NCBI GenBank assembly: GCA_026387665.1
Contig: JAPLLG010000009.1
Coordinates: forward strand, 1 to 64,000
Source of the DNA: Nitrospirota bacterium
GTDB taxonomy: Bacteria > Nitrospirota > Nitrospiria > Nitrospirales > Nitrospiraceae
DNA length: 64,000 bases
Direction: 5' to 3'
Made by a program: the position numbers and the translations under genes. The first letter of the stretch is position 1. Each line of letters opens with the position of its first letter. The notes below the pieces were generated by a model. The model was not told the DNA's origin. It worked only from the letters and a program-made list of their open reading frames with translations, and did not search any database. Positions 18,386 to 27,836 of this stretch are shown piece after piece.

Positions 18386-21300
18386 TTAAGAGACCGTCAC
18401 GTCGTCCAAGATCTCTCGCACCTTTTTTGCCAACACGTTGGGCGAGAAGGGCTTCGCCAGAAACGACGTCTCTCGACTCACACCGCCTTGGTCGAACACC
18501 GGATGGTCTGGATAACCGGACATGTACAGCACTTTAATCCCAGGCCGAACGGTGAGGAGCTTTTCCGCCACTTCCGGCCCGCTCATCTGCGGCATAACGA
18601 CATCCGTCAACAACAGATGAATAGCCCCCCCGTACCGTGCACCGGTCAGGAGGGCTTCGATGCCATGGCGCGCCTCCAGCACAGTGTACCCATGGAGTCG
18701 TAAGGTCTCGTGCACGAGCCCCCGCACGCTCGGCTCATCTTCGACCAGCAAGATGGTTTCGCGGCCATGTACCGACTCAATGGTATCGATAGCCACCGTC
18801 GGCTCCGACGCCTCTTGTGCGACGCGCGGGAAATAAATCCTGAAAGTCGTCCCCTTGCCAGGAGCGCTCTCCACGGTAATACTGCCCCCGCTTTGCTTGA
18901 CGATGCCATAGACGGTCGAGAGTCCCAAGCCCGTCCCCTTCCCTTGTTCCTTCGTCGTGAAGAAGGGCTCGAACAAATGCGACTTAGTCTCCGCATCCAT
19001 GCCATGGCCGGTATCCCGAACAGCCAGCAACACGTACGGTCCCGGGGTCACTCCCACGGCATCCCAACGCGGGTTTTTTCCAATCGTCATATTCTTGGTT
19101 TCGATCGTCAGGCTCCCGCCCTTGGGCATGGCATCCCGCGCATTGACCACCAGATTCATAATGACCTGCTCGACCTGTCCGGGATCCGCCTTGATGGCGC
19201 CAGCATGGGGATCCAATTCGGCGCAGAACTCGACGATGTCCTCCCCGAGGAGACGCCGCAACATACCGTCCATATTAGAGACCAGGGCATTGAGGTCGAG
19301 GACTTTCGCCGCAATGAACTGTCGGCGGCTGAAGGCCAACAATTGACGCGTCAGGCCGGTCGCCCGGTCCGCCGCTTTCTTGACCTCCTCCATATCTTTC
19401 CGCATGGGATCGGTCGGGAGCAGGCGGCTCAGGAGCAGCTCGCTATACCCTCGAATCACCGTAAGAAGATTATTGAAGTCATGGGCGACACCGCCGGCCA
19501 ATCGCCCGACCGCTTCCATTTTCTGGGCCTGGCGCAATTGCGCTTCGGTCTCTCGGAGCACCCCTTCCGTTCTGGCCCGCTCGCCGAATTGGCCGATCTT
19601 GAGGCCGATATCTTCGACCATCTTCAACAATTCGTCATCAGGCTGCTGCACCTGGCGGCTAAAGAGTTCGATGACTCCCTCGATTTCACCCCCGACCCGA
19701 ACAGGAAATCCAAACGCGCCGTGGAACCCCACCTCCTCCGCCACGGCCCTCCGGGGGGACGTACTATCCAACGAGACGTCCGTCACCCAGGCGGACTTGC
19801 CGCTGGACCAAATACGTCCTGGTAACCCCTCGTCTCGGCCAAACACTTGTTGCCAGTTGGCCGCAAGGAATGACTCAGCCTGGAGGGACGGCATCTGCCA
19901 CTGGTCGAGACAGCGCAACAAGCCGGCAGCCTTATCCACTCGCCAGAACACGCCCAACTCCCATTCCAAACTCTCCCCAACTGCCTGAATGATCTTCGGA
20001 ACGGCCTCTTCCAACGTCGCCGACTCGGCCAGGACTCTGGTCACCGCATACTGGGAGGCCAGACGCCGTTCAGTCCTCCGGCGCTCGGTGATATCCCGAA
20101 TGAAGGCGCTGAAAATGTAGGCATCGCCGATTTTCGCCGGCGACACCGCCAACTCAACGGGAAGCTCCCTCCCGCTTCGATGTTGCGCGATAATCTCAAT
20201 CCGGCGATTCAGAATCGCGCCAGTTCCTGTCCGAAGAAATTCATGAACACCCTGTTCATACGCCGGACGATCCCGCGCAGGAATGATCGTCTCGACCAGG
20301 GACCGACCCAGCGCTTCCTCACGGGACCATCCGAAAATCACAGAAGCCTGCGCATTCCAATCGGTCACGATCCCGCTCGAGTCGATCGTGATCACGCCGT
20401 CCAGCGCGGTATCGACGATAGCCCGGTTTCGCTCCTGACTTTGGAGCAACGCGGTCTCTGCCGCTTTCGCCCAGGCACTTTCCTGTTGCGCCTGCCGATG
20501 TTCCGTGCGCAAGCGCGCCGTGGACCAGAACAACAGCACCAACATGGGACCCCAGACCACTCCGCCAATAATCCCGATTTTCCACAGGAAGGTGTGAATC
20601 GGCGCCAGGATGTCCTGCCGATCCATGCGCACCAAGACCGACCAGCCCAGCCCGACAAATTCTCCAAACCCCTTGGTCTGCGCATAACCAGTCACCACGG
20701 GGACATGCCGGCTCAAATGCTCCTCTTCGATAAACCCCGGCAGGCCCGTCTCACTCAGCAACACCGACGGGAGCCCCATTTTTTTGAGATTCATGCCCAC
20801 CTGAGGGGCGACATTCGAGCTGATAAACACGTGGCCATGCCGCGTCAATATTTGATACTCGACCCGCCCCCGCCCGGCTTCTCCTTGTCGATCTTCAAGC
20901 GCGCGAATGGTCCGCGTCGTCACTTCCTCCAGAAATGAGATCGACACCCGCGTGGTCACGACGCCCAGGAACAGGCCTCGCGTATCGAGAATCGGAGCGG
21001 TAAACGCGATGGTATCGACGCCATTATCCGACTCATGCACCGCCACATCGGCGACATCGAGTCGTTTCGTATCACGGGCCGATGTAAACCATGAAGTGTG
21101 GCTATGGTCCTGCCCCAGCAGCGAAGACTCGGTCGCCGCGATAATCGTGCCCTGACGATCCGTAACCGCGAGCCACAGATAGACTGGGGAATAGGCGGCC
21201 TTCATCCACGTCACATACTCGGAGAGATATTTCGGATCGGAACTTCGCGCGGAAAAGGCTCGGGCCATCATGAGGGCGTCGCCTTGGCGTTCGAACAACA

Positions 21301-21496
21301 TCCGGTCGGTTTTCTCGGCCACTTCTGCCGCGGCCAGCGTGAGTTCTTCTCCGGTCGCCACCACCAGGCGCAATTCGACGAACTGCACCAGCCTAGCGCC
21401 AGCCGCAAGGGCGAACAGGGTCATCGCCGCAATGAGATAGGGCAGCCACCGATAGCGGTGAAAACTAAGAAACGACAAGGCCGTTGAGGTCTTCAT
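18386..21496 (-). CDS. Membrane hybrid histidine kinase (Cache-PAS-GAF-HisKA-HATPase-REC)
   Basis: 1036 residues. Two membrane segments (about 18-40 and 305-330) enclose a periplasmic dCache-like sensor. Then come a PAS domain (about 360-475, DGVITIDSSGIVTDWN), a GAF domain (about 490-640), HisKA with phospho-acceptor His in GVAHDFNNLL, HATPase with NARDAMP, DTGHGMD and GKGTGLGLS, and a C-terminal receiver with Asp in LLTDVVMP and Lys in FLAKPF. It probably senses an extracytoplasmic ligand and relays phosphate internally. Its ATG overlaps the TGA of the upstream YkgJ-DUF2156 gene (ATGA), so translation is coupled. No output regulator is adjacent. Confidence 0.93.
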   Translation of the reverse strand: MKTSTALSFLSFHRYRWLPYLIAAMTLFALAAGARLVQFVELRLVVATGEELTLAAAEVAEKTDRMLFERQGDALMMARAFSARSSDPKYLSEYVTWMKAAYSPVYLWLAVTDRQGTIIAATESSLLGQDHSHTSWFTSARDTKRLDVADVAVHESDNGVDTIAFTAPILDTRGLFLGVVTTRVSISFLEEVTTRTIRALEDRQGEAGRGRVEYQILTRHGHVFISSNVAPQVGMNLKKMGLPSVLLSETGLPGFIEEEHLSRHVPVVTGYAQTKGFGEFVGLGWSVLVRMDRQDILAPIHTFLWKIGIIGGVVWGPMLVLLFWSTARLRTEHRQAQQESAWAKAAETALLQSQERNRAIVDTALDGVITIDSSGIVTDWNAQASVIFGWSREEALGRSLVETIIPARDRPAYEQGVHEFLRTGTGAILNRRIEIIAQHRSGRELPVELAVSPAKIGDAYIFSAFIRDITERRRTERRLASQYAVTRVLAESATLEEAVPKIIQAVGESLEWELGVFWRVDKAAGLLRCLDQWQMPSLQAESFLAANWQQVFGRDEGLPGRIWSSGKSAWVTDVSLDSTSPRRAVAEEVGFHGAFGFPVRVGGEIEGVIELFSRQVQQPDDELLKMVEDIGLKIGQFGERARTEGVLRETEAQLRQAQKMEAVGRLAGGVAHDFNNLLTVIRGYSELLLSRLLPTDPMRKDMEEVKKAADRATGLTRQLLAFSRRQFIAAKVLDLNALVSNMDGMLRRLLGEDIVEFCAELDPHAGAIKADPGQVEQVIMNLVVNARDAMPKGGSLTIETKNMTIGKNPRWDAVGVTPGPYVLLAVRDTGHGMDAETKSHLFEPFFTTKEQGKGTGLGLSTVYGIVKQSGGSITVESAPGKGTTFRIYFPRVAQEASEPTVAIDTIESVHGRETILLVEDEPSVRGLVHETLRLHGYTVLEARHGIEALLTGARYGGAIHLLLTDVVMPQMSGPEVAEKLLTVRPGIKVLYMSGYPDHPVFDQGGVSRETSFLAKPFSPNVLAKKVREILDDVTVS

Positions 21497-22962
21497 GCTT
21501 CGCACACGCGGGACGCAATGAAATTGGAGATCAGCATAGCAGGGTGATAGGCCTGTTTGGACGCGCGCAACCCCGGAAGACCTGCGTCATCCATCGTACT
21601 AATATAGTCCGCCCCTTCCGCCATGGCAGTCCGACAGATCTCCCGAAATAAATATTGAGCCAGACCAGGAAAAGTCCGATCCGTAATCTCTACTAGGACA
21701 CAGAATGTCTTGTTCGTCAACCAATAGCCGAATGTATAGGCGCAGATCCGACCATGAATCCTGACCACCGTCCCCCTGACCGGCAGGACCGACGCCTGCG
21801 ACCATAGAATTTCATGCGCCGATTCCGCATCGGCCAGCAACATCACCCCGAACGGTTCCAGTCCTTCCGCCTGCTTCTGGCGTGACCATTCTCTCAACAA
21901 TGCGCGGCAGCCCTGCTGGTCGCCAGCCTGATAGGAAGCCACCTCACAAGACTGCTCCCGCTCGAATCGGTTGCACAGAGCCCGTTGAGACTTATATCGA
22001 TCGCCAGCCAAGGCCGCAAGGTCTGCCGCGCGATAGAGATAGTCCGGCTCCTTGGGCGTGAGGCGGTACCCCAGCCGCTCCAACTCCGGCGCCAACTGGG
22101 ATGGCACGTTTTCCACCCGGCTGACCGGCGAGTCTCCGTTCCAACGATACAACAGCTCCATCGCATCGGACAGGGGAGCCTCAATCGAGCCGGATCCGAT
22201 CGGAGGGAGGGGCAGAAACCAGCCGTCCGGCGATTGCGCGAAGAGGCACAAGGCTCCCTGCAGCTCCACCCACCAATAGGCCAGGACTCCCGTCCAGATG
22301 TAATGGTAGACCGGCGAATAGGCCGCAAGCGATTGAGGCCCGCAGAAGCCGGAACGATCCAGGGCCGTCGTCAGATGCGGGATATCATCCAGCATGAGCC
22401 GATGCAGCGGCGCAGGCCCCCACTGAACCGCGACGGCCTCGGTAAGGCGCGGAAGGCGAGCCAGCACGATCACGTCCTCTTGAAACCGCCCGATGAGGCG
22501 TGGATGCAAGACGAGTTGCTCATGAACGCCCGGTCGATCGAGCAAGGCCATCACCCGGTCTGCATGGCGCTGGATCTCCGCCGGAATCTCTTCCCGCAGA
22601 AAGGGACATTTCGTATCCCACCCCAATGCTATGTGGCTATGTGTGTCGTCCCACATCAGAGCCAGAGGATAGAGCTGACAGTCGAACGGACGCTGTGCAT
22701 ACACGCGGCAAGTTGAAGTCGCTGAATCGAAGGCCGGGCAGAGATAACCCTCTCCAGCCTGGTCGGGAACCAGGACCACCTGCGACCCTCGCCGATTAGG
22801 GAAGGCCGCCCCCTCAAGGCCCCCGGCCAAGGCCCCGGTAATTTCTTGCTCGGTGAAATAGGGACGAAGAGCGCTATCCGGGTCCGGGAACCGGCAACAG
22901 ACATCGCACTGGAGGCAGGTGCGACTCGGCACAAATTGTGGAAGCGCAATCGATAACGTCAC
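21493..22962 (-). CDS. Fusion of YkgJ Cys-cluster domain and DUF2156 (aminoacyl-transferase-like) domain
   Basis: 489 residues. Residues 10-130 match the YkgJ/UPF0153 zinc- or iron-chelating cluster: RTCLQCDVCCRFP, LCPAFDSATSTCRVYAQRPFDCQLYP and TKCPF. Residues 200-485 match DUF2156, the GNAT-like catalytic part found in phosphatidylglycerol lysyltransferases (PVYHYIWTGVLAYWW, GVMLLADAES, CAYTFGYWLTNKTFCVLVEITDR, NFIASRVCEA). The GTG at 22962 is the only good start. It might transfer an aminoacyl group in a metal- or redox-dependent manner, but no substrate can be named. Translationally coupled to the hybrid kinase that follows. Confidence 0.8.
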   Translation of the reverse strand: MTLSIALPQFVPSRTCLQCDVCCRFPDPDSALRPYFTEQEITGALAGGLEGAAFPNRRGSQVVLVPDQAGEGYLCPAFDSATSTCRVYAQRPFDCQLYPLALMWDDTHSHIALGWDTKCPFLREEIPAEIQRHADRVMALLDRPGVHEQLVLHPRLIGRFQEDVIVLARLPRLTEAVAVQWGPAPLHRLMLDDIPHLTTALDRSGFCGPQSLAAYSPVYHYIWTGVLAYWWVELQGALCLFAQSPDGWFLPLPPIGSGSIEAPLSDAMELLYRWNGDSPVSRVENVPSQLAPELERLGYRLTPKEPDYLYRAADLAALAGDRYKSQRALCNRFEREQSCEVASYQAGDQQGCRALLREWSRQKQAEGLEPFGVMLLADAESAHEILWSQASVLPVRGTVVRIHGRICAYTFGYWLTNKTFCVLVEITDRTFPGLAQYLFREICRTAMAEGADYISTMDDAGLPGLRASKQAYHPAMLISNFIASRVCEA

Positions 22963-23119
22963 GGAAGCATCCAGCCGCCCGGTGGCCTATACGAATAGAA
23001 AAGGATTCCAATCAACCGGGGTTATCTTAGCACCGTTCACCAGTGCGCCCAAGGGGTCCCTGCTCACTGGCCCTTCGCCCCTTGTGCCAGTCTAAAGCCC
23101 ATGTTACAGTCGCGATGCC

Positions 23120-24613
23120 TTGCATGAAGAGCTTTCATTGACACGGATACTGCCTCTGCCTGACTTGTCTACCTCCGACCTCCTCCACCGCTGCACGATC
23201 ATCCGTGACCAGCTCAGCCAGGCTGGGCTCTTTCCTGCTCTGCCCGGCCAGGATGTCGCTCCCGGAACGGTGTCCACGACGACCACCTGGCGTATTGCGA
23301 CCACACCGCTCCTGCTCACGCAAGACCAATTAGATTTCTTCCAGCAGTTGGGGCCGCAGCTCTTCTCATTTTATCGGGCGCTGAACCGCCTCTATGCCGA
23401 CAGCCTGCGCGGCCTCCAGCCGGCCTGGGTCGCGGGATACCTCGACCAAGGCAAACCGGAAGGGCTGCTCACCTACAGCCACATGAAACGGTTTCGCGAC
23501 CACGTGCCCGCAGTCATTCGACCGGACATCATCCCCACCCAGGACGGCATGGTCATCACCGAGCTCGACTCAGTCCCGGGCGGCATCGGCATGACCGCCT
23601 GCCTCTCAGGCCTCTACGCCGAAAGCGAGGCGGCAGGCCTCTCACTCGTGGGAGGCCCCGAGGGAATGGTGCATGGATTTGCCGCCATGCTGAAAGCCCA
23701 GCTCGGCCAACGGACCGGCTGTATCGCGATTCTGCTGTCGGAGGAAGCCAAAGACTATCGGCCGGAAATGACCTGGATCGCCACCAAACTGCGAGCCATC
23801 GGTCTCGACGCCTATTGCGTGGAACCCCGTCACATTCGATTCACCGAAGAAGGCCTCCGGCTCACTAGCGAGGGCATGGACCAGCCGATCGCATTAATCT
23901 ATCGCTTCTATGAGTTATTCGACCTCCCGAACATTCCCAAGTCCGAACTCGTCCAATATGCGGCCAAGAAGGACCGGGTGGCCGTCACGCCTCCGTACAA
24001 ACCGGCGCTGGAAGAGAAGCTGGCCTTCGCCCTGCTCCATCACCCGGTCTTGCATCCCTATTGGGAAGAGGCCTTGGGCCGGGAGGTCTTTCTGCACCTG
24101 ACCACCATCATGCCGCGCACCTGGGTGCTCGATCCTGCGCCGGTCCCTCCCTCCGCCACGATTCCCGGATTGGCGATCGGTGGACGGGCCGTGTCGAACT
24201 GGCGCGATCTGGCCACGGCCACCCAGAAAGAACGGCACCTCGTCATCAAACCATCGGGATTCTCCGAACTCGCCTGGGGCAGCCGGGGCGTATCGGTCGG
24301 ACACGACATGCCACAGCACGAATGGGCCGGCGCCCTCGACAAGGCCCTGGCCTCATTCCCCCAAACCCCCTATATCCTGCAGGAGTTCCACAAGGGCCGC
24401 CTGTACGAGCTCGACTATTTCGATCCGGTCACCGGCGAGATGAAACACATGTCCGGCCGCGCCAGGCTCTCACCCTATTATTTCGTGACTGGCGAAACGG
24501 TCGAACTGGCTGGTATCCTGGCAACCGTCTGCTCGGCAGAGAAGAAGGTGATCCACGGAATGAAGGACGCAATCATGGTTCCATGCGGGACAATGATGAA
24601 GGCAGAACGCTAA
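23120..24613 (+). CDS. ATP-grasp-like protein of unknown substrate
   Basis: About 497 residues, soluble. Features suggest a circularly permuted ATP-grasp or glutathionylspermidine-synthase-like fold: DGMVITELDSVPGGIG in the first third, then IALIYRFYELFDL, and later HLVIKPSGFSELAWGSRGV, YILQEFHKGRLYELDYF and MSGRARLSPYYF. Such enzymes join a carboxylate to an amine or thiol with ATP. The start is uncertain: there is no in-frame ATG near the 5' end, and TTG at 23120 is the most upstream candidate. Downstream lie a glutaredoxin-fold protein, KamA and a deaminase-like gene on the same strand. Confidence 0.72.
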   Translation: MHEELSLTRILPLPDLSTSDLLHRCTIIRDQLSQAGLFPALPGQDVAPGTVSTTTTWRIATTPLLLTQDQLDFFQQLGPQLFSFYRALNRLYADSLRGLQPAWVAGYLDQGKPEGLLTYSHMKRFRDHVPAVIRPDIIPTQDGMVITELDSVPGGIGMTACLSGLYAESEAAGLSLVGGPEGMVHGFAAMLKAQLGQRTGCIAILLSEEAKDYRPEMTWIATKLRAIGLDAYCVEPRHIRFTEEGLRLTSEGMDQPIALIYRFYELFDLPNIPKSELVQYAAKKDRVAVTPPYKPALEEKLAFALLHHPVLHPYWEEALGREVFLHLTTIMPRTWVLDPAPVPPSATIPGLAIGGRAVSNWRDLATATQKERHLVIKPSGFSELAWGSRGVSVGHDMPQHEWAGALDKALASFPQTPYILQEFHKGRLYELDYFDPVTGEMKHMSGRARLSPYYFVTGETVELAGILATVCSAEKKVIHGMKDAIMVPCGTMMKAER

Positions 24614-24668
24614 ACGATGAACATCCGAAATGTTCCCGCTCAGCATTCATCGTTCATAGTTCAGCGTT
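24606..24668. repeat. Imperfect hairpin overlapping the ATP-grasp gene stop
   Basis: Arms AACGCTAAACGATGAAC (24606-24622) and GTTCATAGTTCAGCGTT (24652-24668) pair at 15 of 17 positions. The left arm includes the TAA stop. Likely a transcript end or processing site, and the only sequence between the two genes. Confidence 0.6.
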
Positions 24669-24674
24669 AACGAT

Positions 24675-24929
24675 ATGCCCTTAACTCTCTATCATGTGTC
24701 CTGGTGTCCCGACTGCGATGTGGTGCGCCAGAAACTGGCAGACCTCCAGATCGAATACGAGCAGATCATCGTGCCCGATATCCGTCCGCTGCGAAAAATC
24801 GTCCACGAGGTCTCAGGTCAATACTATGTTCCAGTCCTCAAAGCTGGAGATCGGGTGTTGACGGAAACCGAGGACATCCTCGATTATCTGGACAAGACCT
24901 ACGGTCAGGAACGGATCGCCGACAGCTAA
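24675..24929 (+). CDS. Glutaredoxin-fold / GST N-terminal-like protein
   Basis: 84 residues, a bare thioredoxin fold. The active site reads WCPDC (CxxC) at residues 10-14, the cis-Pro region is YYVPVLKAG and the helix after it TETEDILDYLDK. Probably a dithiol redox protein or adaptor in the cytoplasm. The ribosome site is weak because the upstream hairpin runs to within 6 nt of the ATG. Set between the ATP-grasp-like gene and kamA. Confidence 0.85.
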   Translation: MPLTLYHVSWCPDCDVVRQKLADLQIEYEQIIVPDIRPLRKIVHEVSGQYYVPVLKAGDRVLTETEDILDYLDKTYGQERIADS

Positions 24930-24983
24930 GTGCCCCAGCAAGATTGCTGCTGCTGATTCACTCGACCAGCAAAGGAGACCGGC

Positions 24984-26108
24984 ATGGAAGCATGGAGACG
25001 CATACTCGCCGACAGTATCGTAAAACCGAAAGACCTGGCGGAGCGGCTCGGTGTCGACGCGAAAGAAATCGAAGCCATCGTGGGCGACTACCCGATGCGC
25101 ATCACCCCCACGGTGATGGCGACGATTAAAGAAAAAGGCGACGCCATCTGGAAGCAGGTGGTCCCGGACATCGCCGAGATGGACGACTTCGACGCGGAAG
25201 ACGATCCGCTCGAAGAAGACCTCATGAGTCCGGTCCCGCATCTCGTCCATCGCTATCCGGATCGCGTCCTGCTCATGGTGACGAACCAGTGCCCGATCTA
25301 TTGCCGCTTCTGCACGAGAAAACGGCTGGTCGGGAAACCGGGCTTCCTCAAAAAAGGCGAACTCGACCAGGCCATCGCCTACTTGCGCGCACATACCGAA
25401 GTGCGCGACGTCATCCTCTCCGGCGGCGACCCCCTGCTCCTGCCGGACCATCTGCTGGAGCGGATCCTCAAGGCTCTGCGCACGATCCCGCATCTAGAAT
25501 TGGTTCGCCTCGGCTCCCGGGTGCCCGGCACCCTGCCGGAACGGATCACTCCGGAACTCTGCGCCATCGTGAAGAAGTACCACCCGATTTATATGAACCT
25601 GCATTTCAATCACCCGGACGAACTGACGCCGGCCGTCAAAGCCGCCTGCGGCATGTTGGCCGATGCCGGGGTGCCGCTCGGGGCGCAAACCGTACTGCTC
25701 AAAGGCGTCAACGACGACCCGGAGATCATGAAACGGTTGATGCATCAGCTCCTGCTCGCCCGCATCAAACCTTACTATCTCTACCAGGCGGACCTGACCA
25801 AGGGCACCAATCACTTCCGCACCACGGTCGAAACGGGCCTGAACATCATCAAGTCGCTGCAGGGCCACACCAGCGGCATGGCGATCCCCCACTTCGTCAT
25901 CGACGCGCCGGGCGGCGGCGGCAAGATTCCCTTGCTTCCCGGCGACTATATGGTGCACATGGATGCCGATGGGGTCCTCTTGAAAAACTATGAGGGCAAG
26001 GCCTTCCACTATCCTCAGCCGAAACAGGGAGCCTCGCGCGAGCTGCCGATGGTCAGCGCAGGGCCTTCACTGAACGCTTGTAGCAATGGAGAACACGACG
26101 ACCTGTGA
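24984..26108 (+). CDS. kamA: Lysine 2,3-aminomutase family radical SAM enzyme
   Basis: 374 residues. The radical-SAM cysteines C103, C107 and C110 lie in CPIYCRFC. GGDPLLLPD and HFNHPDELTP follow. Both lysine-contacting aspartates of true KamA are in place, in YQADLTKG and in VIDAPGGGGK; these are missing from the EpmB branch, so lysine to beta-lysine conversion is the favoured reaction. PLP is expected to bind the Lys of GGGGK. About 40 residues shorter at the N-terminus than clostridial KamA. AAGGAG precedes the ATG. It overlaps the downstream gene by 4 nt. Confidence 0.92.
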   Translation: MEAWRRILADSIVKPKDLAERLGVDAKEIEAIVGDYPMRITPTVMATIKEKGDAIWKQVVPDIAEMDDFDAEDDPLEEDLMSPVPHLVHRYPDRVLLMVTNQCPIYCRFCTRKRLVGKPGFLKKGELDQAIAYLRAHTEVRDVILSGGDPLLLPDHLLERILKALRTIPHLELVRLGSRVPGTLPERITPELCAIVKKYHPIYMNLHFNHPDELTPAVKAACGMLADAGVPLGAQTVLLKGVNDDPEIMKRLMHQLLLARIKPYYLYQADLTKGTNHFRTTVETGLNIIKSLQGHTSGMAIPHFVIDAPGGGGKIPLLPGDYMVHMDADGVLLKNYEGKAFHYPQPKQGASRELPMVSAGPSLNACSNGEHDDL

Positions 26109-27256
26109 GCACGCCATCCACTCAGGGCATTTTGCCCTACCAACAGATTAAGCAGCTGATCGCGAGCGGCGCCATCCATGTCGACGTGCCGATCGAAGAC
26201 CGGCAAATCCAGCCGGCCAGTCTCGATCTGCGGCTCGGCCGCAAGGCCTACCGGTTGATCAGCAGCTTCCTGCCGGAACTGTCCGAGATCACCAGCCGCC
26301 TCAACGTCCTGGACTTCTACCAATCGGACCTCGTGATGTATGAGATGGACCTGACCGAGGGGGCCATTCTCGAAAAGGGCCATGTCTATCTGGTGCCGCT
26401 GCTGGAGCGAGTCACCTTACCCAAGACCATTCGGGCGCGGACCAATCCCAAGAGCACGACAGGGCGGCTGGACGTCTTTACCCGCGTCGTGACGGATCTC
26501 AACACCGGGTTCGATGAAATCAGAGCCGGCTATTCCGGCCCCCTCTATCTGGAAATCGTTCCCCGCTCGTTCACGATCAAAGTGAAGACCGGCTACGCGC
26601 TCAATCAAATCCGCTTCGTGCGCGGCGACGCCACCGTGCCGGACCGGTCGCTCCAGACGCTCCACAAGCGGGAACCCCTGCTCTATCACAATCTCCCCAC
26701 GAAACAGGCGCTGGCTCCCCGTGACTTCCGAACGGATCGTGGCCTGTTCCTCCGCATCGATCTGAAGGGAGACGATCGGAGCGCCTCGCCGATCATCGGC
26801 TATCGCGCGAAGAAAAACAGTCACGTCATCGATCTGTCGAAGATCGGCCACTATGCGGCGCTCGACTTCTGGGAGCCTCTCTACCGCCACCGCCAGGACA
26901 GCCTCCTCCTGGAGCCGGAAGAGTTTTACATTCTCGCGTCGAAAGAACGGATTCGCGTGCCGGCCGGCTATGCGGCGGAAATGGTTGCCTTCGAAGCAGC
27001 CTGTGGCGAGTTGCGCACCCACTACGCAGGATTTTTCGATCCGGGATTCGGATATGGCCACGGCGAGTTGCACGGCACCCAGGTGGTGCTGGAAGTCCGC
27101 CCCCACGACGTGCCCTTCCTGATCCATGATGGACAAACCTTCTTCAAGGTTGTATACGACAGGATGCTCGCGCGGCCCAGCCAGCTCTATGGCGCATCCC
27201 TCGGGTCCTCCTATCAGCGCCAAGGGTTGACCCTGAGCAAACATTTCAAGGTATAG
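26105..27256 (+). CDS. 2'-deoxycytidine 5'-triphosphate deaminase family protein (double-domain type)
   Basis: 383 residues, about twice the length of Dcd, as in the long dCTP-deaminase family with two dUTPase-like halves. The first half has IQPASLDLRLG, RARTNPKSTTGRLDVFTRVVTD and GYSGPLYLEIVPRS; the second has GYRAKKNSHVIDLSKIG, EFYILASKERIRVP and YAGFFDPGFGYG. These match the conserved nucleotide-binding strands. It would deaminate dCTP or a related nucleotide. The start is GTG at 26105, overlapping the TGA of kamA by 4 nt, so the two are translationally coupled. Why a nucleotide enzyme follows KamA is not evident. Confidence 0.85.
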   Translation: MSTPSTQGILPYQQIKQLIASGAIHVDVPIEDRQIQPASLDLRLGRKAYRLISSFLPELSEITSRLNVLDFYQSDLVMYEMDLTEGAILEKGHVYLVPLLERVTLPKTIRARTNPKSTTGRLDVFTRVVTDLNTGFDEIRAGYSGPLYLEIVPRSFTIKVKTGYALNQIRFVRGDATVPDRSLQTLHKREPLLYHNLPTKQALAPRDFRTDRGLFLRIDLKGDDRSASPIIGYRAKKNSHVIDLSKIGHYAALDFWEPLYRHRQDSLLLEPEEFYILASKERIRVPAGYAAEMVAFEAACGELRTHYAGFFDPGFGYGHGELHGTQVVLEVRPHDVPFLIHDGQTFFKVVYDRMLARPSQLYGASLGSSYQRQGLTLSKHFKV

Positions 27257-27380
27257 CCGGATGCTGAAACAGTCCGTCAGCTTCGTTCTCGCTTCGTTCA
27301 GCCCCTCAACGTACCCCCAGGGGTACGCTTCGGGCCTTCACTCGCTGCGGCCTTGCTGGACGGCCTGTTTGAGCATCCGG
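27257..27380. repeat. Palindromic repeat family A, copy 3 (inverted)
   Basis: Starts on the nucleotide after the TAG stop of the deaminase gene. Arms CCGGATGCTGAAACAGTCCG and CGGCCTGTTTGAGCATCCGG; the centre is in inverted orientation (CAGCTTCGTTCTCGC ... CAACGTACCCCCAGGGGTACG). Confidence 0.92.
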
Positions 27381-27447
27381 CAAAACGCGCATCGAGCTCC
27401 GCATTCGGACGTTTTACATTTCACGAACAGCTAGGAACCAGCGAACC

Positions 27448-27831
27448 ATGCAGCCAGAACCAACCAACAAGCCGGTGCGCCCAGAATCAGAGGACGACTC
27501 CGGCAGCGATAACCAGATGCGTGTCGCCGGGATGATCGTGGGCACCGCCCTCATTTTCCTAGGCTTCCTGGACGTATTTCTCTCGATCAGCGGGGGATTC
27601 GAGATCGACGTCATCCCCCTCTTGATTTACTTCGGAGGCGTCGCGGTGTGGGCCAATGCGGTCGTCGAAAACATGACGCTCCGCTACAGTGTCATCGGGG
27701 CCTCCCTTCTGCTTGCCGCCGTCTTCTTCCATTATGGGGAAGTCCTCTTCTGGCACAAGCAAGTGGTGTTTTGGGTCACGGTCGTCGTGGTCATGTATTT
27801 TATGTTTAACGAACCAAAGAAGCCTGCCTAA
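27448..27831 (+). CDS. Small integral membrane protein
   Basis: 127 residues. A hydrophilic N-terminus (PESEDDSGSDNQM) is followed by four hydrophobic stretches at about 26-48, 52-72, 78-97 and 100-120, ending in NEPKKPA. No family recognised and no catalytic motif. The start ATG lies 6 nt before the next-gene intergenic pattern changes, with AGGAACC upstream. Six nt separate it from the glycosyltransferase gene, so the genes are probably co-transcribed. Confidence 0.7.
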   Translation: MQPEPTNKPVRPESEDDSGSDNQMRVAGMIVGTALIFLGFLDVFLSISGGFEIDVIPLLIYFGGVAVWANAVVENMTLRYSVIGASLLLAAVFFHYGEVLFWHKQVVFWVTVVVVMYFMFNEPKKPA

Positions 27832-27836
27832 CCTCC

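Noticed and set aside
24984-26108. EF-P lysine aminomutase EpmB
   Set aside because: The protein keeps the two lysine-binding Asp motifs (QADLT and IDAPGGGGK) of KamA that EpmB lacks, and no efp or epmA gene is close.
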